Shown here: piece after piece, positions 52,021 through 60,124 of the stretch | Layout of the letters: every line of letters begins with the position of its first letter | How positions within the stretch are numbered: position 1 is the stretch's first letter | Assembly: GCA_022821965.1 (NCBI GenBank) | Contig: JAJECN010000041.1 | Location: 24,938-88,937, forward strand | Source of the DNA: Candidatus Poribacteria bacterium | Lineage (GTDB): Bacteria; Poribacteria; WGA-4E; WGA-3G | Reading direction: 5' to 3' | Length of the DNA: 64,000 bases | Program-made: the position numbers and the translations under genes | The notes under the pieces: generated by a model | The model's input: the letters and a program-made list of their open reading frames with translations, nothing else | Database searches by the model: none | What the model was told of the DNA's origin: nothing

Positions 52021-52989
52021 TTAAACAACCAATGCAACTGCAGCGAGGTCCCCCAAGGCATCCCCCAACTGGGCAGGTTTGATTTCAACCGCTGCTGCAG
52101 GACGTGTCATCGCGAACTTTGAAACCGTCTCCCGAATCGGATCAAGCAAGAGATCACCGGCAGCAATCGCAATCGTACCCAATAAAACGATGTCGGGATT
52201 CAAAACGTTTACCAGATTCGCGATTCCCCAACCCATGTAGTACGCTGTTTCCGAGACGAGCTCCAAAGCCAAGGCATCACCTGTGCGCGCCGCCTCAAGC
52301 ACATGTTCCGACTTGACATCTTCAATACGTCCGTCGGTAAGCGTCAACATTGTCGTTGATGCTTTTTTGTTTGTAAGTTGTTTTCGTATCGCAGCTTGTG
52401 CGCGACGTGCGATCGCAGGACCGGAGCAGAGTGCTTCAAGACAACCTCGCTTTCCACATCCACAAAGCGGTCCATCCGGTAGAAGTATCTGGTGCCCTAC
52501 CTCACCCGCGCTATCGTTAGCTCCATGGTAAATCTGTCCATCGAGCACAATACCGCCTCCTATGCCTGTGCTCATCGTCATATAGAGTACAGCATTGTAA
52601 CCACGCCCACCACCGAACCTGTACTCTGCGAGTGCGCTCGCGTTCGCATCGTTCTCAATCGTCACAGGTACCTGAAATTCGGATTCAAGTTTCGTTTTAA
52701 GCGGTAGTGCATCCCATCCGGGCAAATTTGGAGGCGAATAGACGATTCCAGTCTTTGTGTCCAAGGGACCGCCGCAACTTACGCCTATTGCTGAAATAGC
52801 CGCCTGTTCTAAGTCTGCCAGACGAACGGTTTCGCGTACCATATCGAACAGCAAGCCGAGCGCATATTCCGGTCCCTTTTCTGCAAGTGTCGGTTTACGC
52901 ACCTTGCCGAGGATATGTCCGGTACTATCAGAGACAACAGTGGCAAGCTTTGTCCCACCGATGTCAATGCCCACGACGTGTTTTTTCAT
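52021..52989 (-). CDS. ROK-family glucokinase-like sugar kinase
   Basis: 322 residues. The ATP loop is VVGIDIGGTKLATVV, with the second phosphate motif MTMSTGIGGGIVL. ROK zinc cysteines are in GCGKRGCLEAL (about 176-186), with EVGHQILLPDG before them, and ENDANASALAEY holds the catalytic Asp. ROK kinases phosphorylate hexoses such as glucose or N-acyl hexosamines. No DNA-binding domain is present, so this is an enzyme, not a repressor. It lies 65 bp from the FGGY kinase on the same strand. No strong ribosome site at ATG 52989. Confidence 0.9.
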   Translation of the reverse strand: MKKHVVGIDIGGTKLATVVSDSTGHILGKVRKPTLAEKGPEYALGLLFDMVRETVRLADLEQAAISAIGVSCGGPLDTKTGIVYSPPNLPGWDALPLKTKLESEFQVPVTIENDANASALAEYRFGGGRGYNAVLYMTMSTGIGGGIVLDGQIYHGANDSAGEVGHQILLPDGPLCGCGKRGCLEALCSGPAIARRAQAAIRKQLTNKKASTTMLTLTDGRIEDVKSEHVLEAARTGDALALELVSETAYYMGWGIANLVNVLNPDIVLLGTIAIAAGDLLLDPIRETVSKFAMTRPAAAVEIKPAQLGDALGDLAAVALVV

Positions 52990-53054
52990 TGGTTCTACAC
53001 AAATGTCGTCCCTACGGGACTTAGGTGATGTGGATGCAACCCACTGTGTTCGCG

Positions 53055-54560
53055 TTACAATTCATAATTCAGGGAACGCAGTGCCGGATAAATCTGTTCG
53101 TAGGCTTTCAACTTTTCATCGTAACGCTGCGCGAATTCTTCACGTGGATAGTACACATCGCGTGGCGTGACCAACTGCTCGACCGCCGTTTCAATCGAAT
53201 CATACTTGCCTATCGCTGTGCCAGAGAGGATTGCAGTACCGAGGCAAACTCCCTCCGATATATCAAGCGCAATAACCTTTTTCCCGAACATATCCGCTTT
53301 GAGTTGCAACCACTTTTCAGATTTCGCACCACCACCGATGGCGCGCACCTCGTTTATCACAACACCAGCGTCTTGTAACATTGTGAGATTCTGTTTAATC
53401 TCGTAACTGATGCCTTCGAGGATCGCCTTGATGAGTTCGCCTTTGGTCGTCGAAAGCGTTAGTCCGACAATTGCCCCCTTCGATTCCAGATCAAGGGATG
53501 GCGTTCCTGAACCGGTGAAGTGTGGCAGCACCATGGCTGTCCCAGGTGAATCCGGCAGCTCCGCCATCAGCAGATCATATACGTCGCGTCCTTCCGCTGC
53601 TGCTTGGTCAATCTCTGCTTGCGCGAACGTGTCTCTGTACCACCGCAGCACAACACCGCCACTGGATACGAAACCGAGTGTAACATACAATCCATCAACC
53701 ACATGCGGATAACAGGCGAAATTCCCATCTATCATCTCTTGATTGATGACGGGTTCTGTGAAGGCGGGGGCGATACATTCAACAGTGCCGGTGGCATCCA
53801 TTACCTCACCGCTTCGTATAATCCCTGCACCTAACGCACCGCACGGCTGGTCGTGTCCACCCGTAACGCATACCACGCCCTGTGGTAGACCGAGTTCGTC
53901 AGCAACCTGCGAACTAACTTCACCGATCGGTGTGCCCGATGGTGCAGCATCCGGAAAGAGTGCCGCATCTACATCCGCCAAACCGAGCATCTTTTCTGAC
54001 CAAGACTTGTCAATAATGTCAAACGCCATTGTGCGTGCAGCGAGGGAATAGTCAACCACAGGCGAAACACCAAGTTTGAAATAGACGAAATCTTCAAAGC
54101 CGAGGAATTTCCAAACCTGCCGATAGACATCAGGTTGGTTCCGCTGTATCCAGATAAGTTTCGGCAAGGTATGAATATCGCTTATCGGCATACCTGTGAT
54201 TTGCATTACCTCTAAAGGTGTTACTTGCTGCCGCAACTCATCACAGATGCCGGCTGTCCGCGCGTCGAAAGTGGTAATCGCGTTTGCCAAGATCTGCCCA
54301 TCGGCGGATACCGGTGTCACCGCTTCACCTTGCGAGGCAACACTGATAGCCTCAATCGGATCCGATTTTGTTTGTGTCGCAACCTGCTGGATGCCAGTCG
54401 CTATATTTTCCCAGACGACATTCGCGTCCAGTTCTGACCAGCCGGGTTGCGGATGGGTCAACGGATACTCACCGTACGCCTGCGCGAGAACAGTTCCATC
54501 CTCGCGAAAGGCGATAACCTTACACCCCGTTGTCCCGACATCAATACCCAAAAGACTCAT
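53055..54560 (-). CDS. xylB: FGGY-family carbohydrate kinase (xylulokinase-like)
   Basis: 501 residues. It begins LLGIDVGTTGCKVIAFREDG, then PGWSELDANVVWENI, FLGFEDFVYFKLGV, VTGGHDQPCGALGAG (FGGY signature area), PHFTGSGTPSLDLESKG and VRAIGGGAKSEKWLQLKADM for ATP binding. Overall it is closest to xylulokinase/XylB-type kinases, but FGGY specificity cannot be read with certainty, so the symbol is tentative. AAGGA precedes ATG 54560. It could complete a pathway with the xylose-isomerase-like enzyme at 27.5 kb. Confidence 0.85.
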   Translation of the reverse strand: MSLLGIDVGTTGCKVIAFREDGTVLAQAYGEYPLTHPQPGWSELDANVVWENIATGIQQVATQTKSDPIEAISVASQGEAVTPVSADGQILANAITTFDARTAGICDELRQQVTPLEVMQITGMPISDIHTLPKLIWIQRNQPDVYRQVWKFLGFEDFVYFKLGVSPVVDYSLAARTMAFDIIDKSWSEKMLGLADVDAALFPDAAPSGTPIGEVSSQVADELGLPQGVVCVTGGHDQPCGALGAGIIRSGEVMDATGTVECIAPAFTEPVINQEMIDGNFACYPHVVDGLYVTLGFVSSGGVVLRWYRDTFAQAEIDQAAAEGRDVYDLLMAELPDSPGTAMVLPHFTGSGTPSLDLESKGAIVGLTLSTTKGELIKAILEGISYEIKQNLTMLQDAGVVINEVRAIGGGAKSEKWLQLKADMFGKKVIALDISEGVCLGTAILSGTAIGKYDSIETAVEQLVTPRDVYYPREEFAQRYDEKLKAYEQIYPALRSLNYEL

Positions 54561-54654
54561 TGTTTTTTCCTTTTCTCCTTGATACGAGATGCGCTTATGA
54601 TATAACAGATTGCAGATTAATGCAAGGATTTGTTTTGGATTTTCAACTTTTTCG

Positions 54655-54683
54655 TTGACAATCCATGGGAGGCATGTTATTAT
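54655..54683 (+). promoter_or_regulatory. Promoter for the small two-helix membrane protein
   Basis: TTGACA (54655-54660), 17-base spacer, TATTAT (54678-54683), 25 bases before TTG 54708. Confidence 0.7.
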
Positions 54684-54707
54684 ATTTTTAATTTCACGGA
54701 GGGGATT

Positions 54708-55157
54708 TTGGTAAAACTAAGTGAATCCTGGCGACCCGTGAGAGACTTTTGGAGAACAGGAAAAGCAGGTTTCGCGCTTTTCCTCATATCTTTGTTTGTT
54801 CTCGTTTACGGTTCCATCGCTTTGGATTATGAAACGACGAGAGGATGGAAAGGGCATGAATCCGTTCAAAATGTCCTTGACGATATTTCGACATTTATCC
54901 CTGTTGGTGCGGCTCTGGTCGGTATGATAGTTGGAGGCATTGATCTAATCATGTTATTATCAGACTGGTATCTAAATAGACAAGAAAAGCGAATTCGGGC
55001 AGCCGAAGCGGTAGCCAAAGCTGAAGGCAAAGCCGAAGGTAAAGCGGAGGTTTATCGAGAGATCGCAGCGTGGCATGCCCGCAGAACGGATGCAGAAAAG
55101 CGCGGTGAAGAATTCACTGAACCACCCCCCGGCGTGACACAAAACGGTTCTGAATAA
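54708..55157 (+). CDS. Small two-helix membrane protein with charged KAEGKAEGKAE tail
   Basis: 149 residues from TTG 54708, chosen because GGAGGGG is just upstream and the promoter just before it; the frame is open further upstream but overlaps the promoter. Two membrane helices (GFALFLISLFVLVYGSIALD and FIPVGAALVGMIVGGIDLIM) are followed by a cytoplasmic helix with EGKAEGKAE repeats and then a short acidic tail ending PPPGVTQNGSE. The helix resembles the C-termini of Rpn-type proteins, but the rest does not. No known family. A terminator hairpin follows at 55170. Confidence 0.65.
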   Translation: MVKLSESWRPVRDFWRTGKAGFALFLISLFVLVYGSIALDYETTRGWKGHESVQNVLDDISTFIPVGAALVGMIVGGIDLIMLLSDWYLNRQEKRIRAAEAVAKAEGKAEGKAEVYREIAAWHARRTDAEKRGEEFTEPPPGVTQNGSE

Positions 55158-55169
55158 TGTTAGCACTTT

Positions 55170-55212
55170 AGAGAGTCATCAACCTCCACACCCGGCGGCT
55201 CTCTTTTTCTTT
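55170..55212 (+). terminator. Rho-independent-type terminator
   Basis: Stem AGAGAGTC with GGCTCTCT (about 8 pairs with one G-T), followed by TTTTCTTT; 13 bases after the stop of the small membrane protein. Confidence 0.7.
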
Positions 55213-55218
55213 AAAAAT

Positions 55219-55230
55219 AGGACTTACGCA
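55219..55230. repeat. Single AGGACTTACGCA element end
   Basis: Same 12-base end as in the element at 51886-52007; the matching inverted end is not seen nearby, so this is a decayed copy. Confidence 0.6.
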
Positions 55231-55301
55231 GCTTCAGATATTCCACATCACACAGAAACTCCATAATCCGCGATTTAGAAATATTTTATGGATAAACGCG
55301 T

Positions 55302-55493
55302 ATGAATACACCCAACCCATCTGATACACAAACCGACCTTAGTTGAGTCCTGGAAAAGATTACCGAAATAGCGACTGCATCTGCCAATGGTGCCTATATC
55401 TACCGGGGTGAGTCTGAAACCCATGATAAAGTCTCCTCAAACCTCTACCGCGAATATGAAAAAGATGAGGTGGGATTTTACAAAGCACGTTGA
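55302..55493 (+). pseudogene. FRG-domain protein remnant
   Basis: A 64-codon stretch from ATG 55302 encodes the start of an FRG-domain protein: VLEKITEIATASANGAYIYR then GESETHDKVSSNLYREYEKD, matching the YRG...SSLYR core. An in-frame TGA at 55344-55346 interrupts it after 14 codons, and the frame stops again at 55491 after FYKAR. The remaining domain is missing. A promoter for the next gene overlaps the end of the fragment. It is a dead fragment, probably of a mobile or defence-related gene. Confidence 0.7.
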
Positions 55494-55519
55494 CAAAATA
55501 TACGGTTTTAAAGTAGAAT
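55490..55519 (+). promoter_or_regulatory. Promoter for the PhyH dioxygenase gene
   Basis: TTGACA (55490-55495), 18-base spacer, TAGAAT (55514-55519), 65 bases before ATG 55584. Confidence 0.6.
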
Positions 55520-55583
55520 TTAGAACAAGCAAAAAGTTTTTGGCACGCGAACATATTCAAGAGCAAGCAACAAGGAGATCGAC

Positions 55584-56366
55584 ATGCTAACGCAAGAACA
55601 GGTTGACTTTTACCATGAGAACGGCTATCTCAAGGTAGAGCAGCTCTTCACAACAGAGGAAACAGAAGAACTGGCATCTGAAATGGTGCAGATTATCAAC
55701 AATTGGGGACAGGAAACGATCGGCTGGCCCGGACCTTGGCGGACACGCTACCTCAAAGAAGAGGATCAGCAGACAACGAAGGCAGTCTTTATGCACAACC
55801 CCCATTTCTACTCCGCGACATGGGGCAGGGTGATTTTCCATGAACGGCTGACCGGCGCGGTGCAATCGCTTATCGGCGATACTATCCAGTGGCACCATAC
55901 CGTGCTACATGCGAAACCGCCGGAAAAAGGGACCCCCTTCCCGATGCACCAGGACTATCCGTTCTATCCGCACGATGGACTCGACTTTGTGGATTGCCTC
56001 GTCCATCTCGATGACGCTCCATTTGAAAGCGGCGCGCTAAGGGTAGTACCGGGGAGCCATAAAGAGGGACCGCGGGAACACATCACGGGTGAAGGCACCG
56101 CACCGCATCTGCCGACCGATAAATTCCACCCGGATTTTATCGATTCCATTCCGCTCCCAGCGAAGGCAGGCGATGTGATTTTCTTCAGCTATTGTCTCAT
56201 TCACTGGTCGGAGGTCAATAGGACAGAACAGTGGCGGAAGGCGGTTCGATTTGGGTATCACAAACCTGAGATGCGCCCTGTCGGACGCGCACCGGAAGAG
56301 CCTTATAACAACATTATGGCAGGCGGATTCAAAATAAATCCGGAATCTGGAGAGATAATGGCTTAG
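55584..56366 (+). CDS. Phytanoyl-CoA dioxygenase (PhyH) family oxygenase
   Basis: 260 residues. The 2-oxoglutarate/Fe(II) oxygenase fold shows MHQDYPFYPHDG (HxD iron ligands, about 120-122), VVPGSHKEGPREHI in the middle strand, and FFSYCLIHWSEVNRTEQWRK with the distal His (about 206) and Arg for 2-oxoglutarate. The N-terminal helix (TQEQVDFYHENGYLKVEQLF) is the usual PhyH start. It hydroxylates an unknown small molecule. The family is expanded in Poribacteria-type genomes. Start firm: AAGGAGATCGAC then ATG. Confidence 0.92.
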   Translation: MLTQEQVDFYHENGYLKVEQLFTTEETEELASEMVQIINNWGQETIGWPGPWRTRYLKEEDQQTTKAVFMHNPHFYSATWGRVIFHERLTGAVQSLIGDTIQWHHTVLHAKPPEKGTPFPMHQDYPFYPHDGLDFVDCLVHLDDAPFESGALRVVPGSHKEGPREHITGEGTAPHLPTDKFHPDFIDSIPLPAKAGDVIFFSYCLIHWSEVNRTEQWRKAVRFGYHKPEMRPVGRAPEEPYNNIMAGGFKINPESGEIMA

Positions 56367-56397
56367 GTGGTAGGAAATTTTAGGAGAGATAGATATA

Positions 56398-56424
56398 GGG
56401 GGCGAGCAGTTTTCTGCCCGCCCC
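56398..56424. terminator. GC-rich hairpin between converging genes
   Basis: GGGGCGAGCAG, TTTT loop, CTGCCCGCCCC with one mismatch. It lies between the PhyH gene (+) and the LamG gene (-). No T-run on either side, so its terminator role is uncertain. Confidence 0.45.
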
Positions 56425-56440
56425 TGTTAGTTAAAAACGG

Positions 56441-57268
56441 TCAACGCCGTTTAAGATTGCCCCAGGTGGTTGAAAGTTTACCTCCCGGTTGAACCGCCAA
56501 GCCGCCTATTGTTTTCATAGCGAGATTCATCTCATCAACCTCAATCACCCGATCCCACATATAGACTTCAGCAATGACGGCATTTAACCACTGTCCATCC
56601 TCACGGTGCGCAATAAACACAGGACGGTTACCCGCCTCACAGGGACCATTTCCGTTATCTCCTGCTTGTGCAACAGGGTCTTTTTTCCCATCTACGTAGA
56701 CGCGGACGCCTTCCTTCAGCAGAAATGTGCCGCATTGGTGAATCCACTTGCCTTGCGGTGCAGTGCCAGCTGTACTCGGTTCTGAAACCCCTGCGCCGGG
56801 ACAGGTCCAAACGGACATGCCCGCTCCGAAGTTATCGTAGATATAGAGCGCGAATTCCCACTGTCCACCGGCACCCTTCATGACGATGGGTTGACGGGTT
56901 TGTCCGTGGGCATCGGTCCCAACCTTTAGCGGTTTCACCCACGCACAGATAGTCATGCCCTGCTTCTCTTTAAAATGTGAGTCGATGTCTTTCTTTTGAC
57001 CTGCCATATCAATTTTGACATAAGTTGCCTTGCCATCAAATTCCATCGCTTTTTTGATGTTATTATGCTTGGCATCAACCCATTTCGGCGCGCTTTTACT
57101 AAGCTCCGTATCGAAGCTATTGGGTCCATGATCGGCAACCTTTTCCCCCGCGCCTTCGTTCAGCGGTAGATACATCCAAAGCCCATCTTCAATATCCGCG
57201 GCGTTCGCGAGAAAGGTCGCGGTGGCGAATACCGCTATCAATACCGTAAAAAACATAATCTTGCGCAT
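56441..57268 (-). CDS. Secreted LamG (concanavalin A-like) domain protein
   Basis: 275 residues from ATG 57268 (GAGGAGAAAAAA upstream). A signal peptide (FFTVLIAVFATATFLANA) is followed by one LamG jelly roll. It has DGLWMYLPLNEGAGEKVADH, KKAMEFDGKATYVKID, MTICAWVKPL, KGAGGQWEFALYIYDN, GKWIHQCGTFLLKEGVRVYV and INAV-like end (VIAEVYMWDRVIEVDEMNLA). This fold binds carbohydrate or protein partners. It appears exported and has no other domain. The frame upstream of 57268 lacks a ribosome site. Confidence 0.87.
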   Translation of the reverse strand: MRKIMFFTVLIAVFATATFLANAADIEDGLWMYLPLNEGAGEKVADHGPNSFDTELSKSAPKWVDAKHNNIKKAMEFDGKATYVKIDMAGQKKDIDSHFKEKQGMTICAWVKPLKVGTDAHGQTRQPIVMKGAGGQWEFALYIYDNFGAGMSVWTCPGAGVSEPSTAGTAPQGKWIHQCGTFLLKEGVRVYVDGKKDPVAQAGDNGNGPCEAGNRPVFIAHREDGQWLNAVIAEVYMWDRVIEVDEMNLAMKTIGGLAVQPGGKLSTTWGNLKRR

Positions 57269-57634
57269 TTTTTTCTCCTCTGGAATTGCTATGGATTCCA
57301 TAAATACCCTTTGTCCCGCGACTATTGAAACCATTTTTCAAACGGGGATACGGGAAATTGTGGCACGTAAGCCTTGACGGTAACCGCATAACTTACGAGA
57401 GTGAAGTGACACATTTAACTCTTAAAATTAGACAGATTGTTAGTGAATAAGTTCAAGCTTTTATGAGAAGGCGAGGATACAATCCTCGCCAGCAGTGGTG
57501 AGGGTTTCCTTATGGGAAGACGAGGGTACTAAAAAGAAACACCCAAGCAAAAACTCCCTCGCCAGCGGTGGTGAGAGTTTCCTTTACTGGCAAGTTGTCT
57601 ACATATTTCCAGACTTTACTAAATAACTGTGAAA
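57269..57634. other. Gene-free 366-bp region with degenerate repeats
   Basis: Holds a decayed TTATAGTA-type element near 57466-57621, with gcgaggatacaatcctcgcc, then acacccaagcaaaaactccc, tcgccagcggtggtgag and ending cagactttactaaa. Otherwise AT-rich with no gene. Confidence 0.5.
57466..57621. repeat. Degenerate MITE-like element, copy C
   Basis: Two tandem gcgagga/gacgaggg...gccagcagtggtgaggg segments and a right end AGACTTTACTA like copy B. The left end is not clear. Confidence 0.5.
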
Positions 57635-58438
57635 CTACTTTTGACGTGCCATTCGCGCGTGGGCTACCCGCAGCAAATTTTGCGTCTCAACAGCATCTGG
57701 ATTTAGTTGTAGGGCTTTTTCAAAAGCCTTAATGGCTTCTGAATACGCCTCCACTTTCGTATGACACACACCGAGTTCATGGTACGCCGTCGAGTTTGTG
57801 GGGTAGATTTTAATAACTGTGTTAAAGATTTCTACCGCCTTGGTGAACTGCCCTGTTTCCCTATAGATGTAGCCGAGTTGCATGAGTGCCTCGACGAAAT
57901 CAGGTTGTAGAACCATCGCCTTTTCAAGGGCAACGATGGCTTCAGGAAACATGCCTTTATGTCTATAAGCGAGACCGATGCCATAGTGTGCATAAACAAG
58001 GGTGGTGTCTCGGGTTAATGCCTTCTCGTATTCAGCAATTGCTTCGTCCAAACGTCCTGCGAATCCATAGGCTCTGCCTAAATCAACGTAAGCCTCTGCC
58101 ATGTCCGGACGTAACTGAATGACACGCTTATATGCAACAATCGCCTCTGTGAGTTTTCCTTGCATCACATATACCGTGCCTAAGTTATGATGCGCTTCAA
58201 TTAACGTCGGTTTTATCTCAATAGCCCGATGATAAGCCGCTGCTGCTTCTTGCAATCTTCCGGCACGTTGGTAAGCCGTTCCACTGTTATTGTAGTCCTG
58301 TGCAGAGGGTGAAGTAGATGACTTCGTGAGTGCCGTGGAAGCCTGCTTTTTTTTCGTAGAAACCTGTTCGTTGCTCTCACACCCACCAATCAGTCCGAAA
58401 ATTATAAGAAAGAGGTAACCGGACACTCGCAGTCTCAT
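57635..58438 (-). CDS. TPR-repeat lipoprotein
   Basis: 267 residues from ATG 58438, which overlaps the stop of the upstream gene (ATGA). A lipoprotein signal (GYLFLIIFGLIGGCES, lipobox IGGC) is followed by a short Thr/Ser linker and then about six TPR units (AAYHRAIEIKPTLIEAHHNL, AIVAYKRVIQLRPDMAEAYV, AIAEYEKALTRDTTLVYAHY, AIVALEKAMVLQPDFVEALM, AVEIFNTVIKIYPTNSTAYH, AIKAFEKALQLNPDAVETQN). TPR lipoproteins act as assembly platforms in the periplasm. Coupling to the CRTAC1 gene suggests one complex. Confidence 0.9.
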   Translation of the reverse strand: MRLRVSGYLFLIIFGLIGGCESNEQVSTKKKQASTALTKSSTSPSAQDYNNSGTAYQRAGRLQEAAAAYHRAIEIKPTLIEAHHNLGTVYVMQGKLTEAIVAYKRVIQLRPDMAEAYVDLGRAYGFAGRLDEAIAEYEKALTRDTTLVYAHYGIGLAYRHKGMFPEAIVALEKAMVLQPDFVEALMQLGYIYRETGQFTKAVEIFNTVIKIYPTNSTAYHELGVCHTKVEAYSEAIKAFEKALQLNPDAVETQNLLRVAHARMARQK

Positions 58439-60105
58439 TTTTCGGATGCTCCTTCGATCACCTCTATAAGTTGATTCGCTTTGAGTTTCTCGTATCGGTC
58501 TATTTTGCCGGAGAGCCATAGGACTTCGAGGTGCTCAACAACCTCACTTTTCCCCAATCCGAAAGTCAAGACTCTTTCGCTTTGTGAACAATAGCTGCTG
58601 CCGGTGCGAACCATCTGCTCTTGCACACGACCGTCCACACTGACTCGGACACTGGTGCCGATTCCATCTCGGTTACTACGGGTGCCGATAGTCTTCACTC
58701 GGAGGTAATTAAACGAGCGTTTGCTGTCATTACGGAGGAGCCACACCTTTCCGTAATCTTTGCTAACACCGTTGTTGCTCACAAGTAGGTCCAGATCACC
58801 GTCATTATCATAATCGCCGTAGGCGCACCCGCGCCCGACACCTGCCCGTGCAAGTCCGGCACTCTGAGTGATGTCCTGAAATGTTCCATCCGCCTGGTTT
58901 CGGAAGAGCGATGGAGGTTGCGCGTAAGGGATGTGCTGTTGATAGCGCAGCACTTCCGGCTCAATATGTCCATTAACGCAAAACAGGTCAAGGGCACCAT
59001 CCAAATCGCAATCAAAAAATAGCAATCCGAATGTTAACAAACGGTGGCTTATTCTACCAATCTTTGCGCGTTCTGCGACATCGGTGAAATAGGGGCTACT
59101 CGGCTTTGCGTGGAAAAACCCTGTCTTTTCATTGCTAAAATTGCCGATAGCGATTACGGTGCCGCCGTCGTTATAGACATCCACGGCATCAATTCCCATA
59201 CTCCCGCGCGCTTTTCCCGTCTCACTGAAGGCGATGCCCATCACAACGGCTTCATCCGTAAATGTGCCATCACCGTTATTCCGATACAGAAAATTCGGCT
59301 CCGTATCGTTCGCGACAGCGAGATCTATCCACCTGTCATGGTTGTAATCCAAAAGCGTTACGCCAAGCGATTTACCTGTCGGATTATATAGTCCGGCTTG
59401 TGATGTTATGTCGCGAAAAGTGCCATCGCCTTGGTTCTGATAGAAACGACAGGATTGTCCGGTGTAAACAGACGGTGTGCAATAGGTGCGGTGTCGCTGT
59501 GTTTCACCGGCGAGGTTTACTGTACACGGAATATCCGTTTCAGGGGTCCATTCAACGTAGTTACAAACAAACAGGTCCAGCCAACCGTCCTTGTCAGCAT
59601 CGAAGAAAGCCGCACTTGTCGACCAGCCGGGATCTCCTACCTTTGCAAATTCAGTGACATCCGTGAAAGTTCGGTCACCGTTGTTGCGGAACAGTCGGTT
59701 TTCGCCCACATTGGTAAAGTAAATATCAAGGTCGGCATCATTATCGTAATCGGCAGCCGTTATGCCCATGCCGTACATCGACACGTCTAACCCTGCTGCC
59801 TCAGTAACATCAACAAACTGTCCATCACCTGTATTTCGGTAAAGCCGAGGCGTATGCGCAGCGTTTGGGAGTGTCAGGCTTGTCCCATTCGCAAGCAAGA
59901 TGTCCAAATTACTATCCGCGTCGTAATCCAAAAAGGCGCAGCCCGCTCCCATCGTTTCAGGCATATAACGTCCGCCTGTTGCACCAGTGAAATGCTGGAA
60001 TTCGATGCCGGACACATCAGCGACATCTGTAAATTTTACATCTGCCCCAGCAGAAATACAGAGAGAAACAAAGACAGATGAGAGAACAGAGATTTTGAGA
60101 AACAT
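58435..60105 (-). CDS. CRTAC1-like protein: FG-GAP/VCBS propeller with ASPIC/UnbV C-terminus
   Basis: 556 residues. A signal peptide (FLKISVLSSVFVSLCISAGA) is followed by repeated FG-GAP/VCBS calcium-binding blades: AFLDYDADSNLDILLANG, ITAADYDNDADLDIYFTN, AFFDADKDGWLDLFVCN, TLLDYNHDRWIDLAVAND, LFFDCDLDGALDLFCVNG and CAYGDYDNDGDLDLLVSN. An ASPIC/UnbV domain ends it (IGTSVRVSVDGRVQEQMVRT, LTFGLGKSEVVEHLEVLWLS). It is a surface or periplasmic beta-propeller, probably Ca-dependent. ATG 60105 is taken; the TTG at 60144 would overlap the upstream gene. Cotranscribed with the TPR lipoprotein (ATGA overlap). Confidence 0.88.
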   Translation of the reverse strand: MFLKISVLSSVFVSLCISAGADVKFTDVADVSGIEFQHFTGATGGRYMPETMGAGCAFLDYDADSNLDILLANGTSLTLPNAAHTPRLYRNTGDGQFVDVTEAAGLDVSMYGMGITAADYDNDADLDIYFTNVGENRLFRNNGDRTFTDVTEFAKVGDPGWSTSAAFFDADKDGWLDLFVCNYVEWTPETDIPCTVNLAGETQRHRTYCTPSVYTGQSCRFYQNQGDGTFRDITSQAGLYNPTGKSLGVTLLDYNHDRWIDLAVANDTEPNFLYRNNGDGTFTDEAVVMGIAFSETGKARGSMGIDAVDVYNDGGTVIAIGNFSNEKTGFFHAKPSSPYFTDVAERAKIGRISHRLLTFGLLFFDCDLDGALDLFCVNGHIEPEVLRYQQHIPYAQPPSLFRNQADGTFQDITQSAGLARAGVGRGCAYGDYDNDGDLDLLVSNNGVSKDYGKVWLLRNDSKRSFNYLRVKTIGTRSNRDGIGTSVRVSVDGRVQEQMVRTGSSYCSQSERVLTFGLGKSEVVEHLEVLWLSGKIDRYEKLKANQLIEVIEGASEK

Positions 60106-60124
60106 CGCGATCAACAGACGAACA

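Noticed and set aside
55344..55346. In-frame TGA as a selenocysteine codon in the FRG fragment
   Set aside because: The fragment stops again soon after and lacks most of the domain, so it is simply a broken gene.
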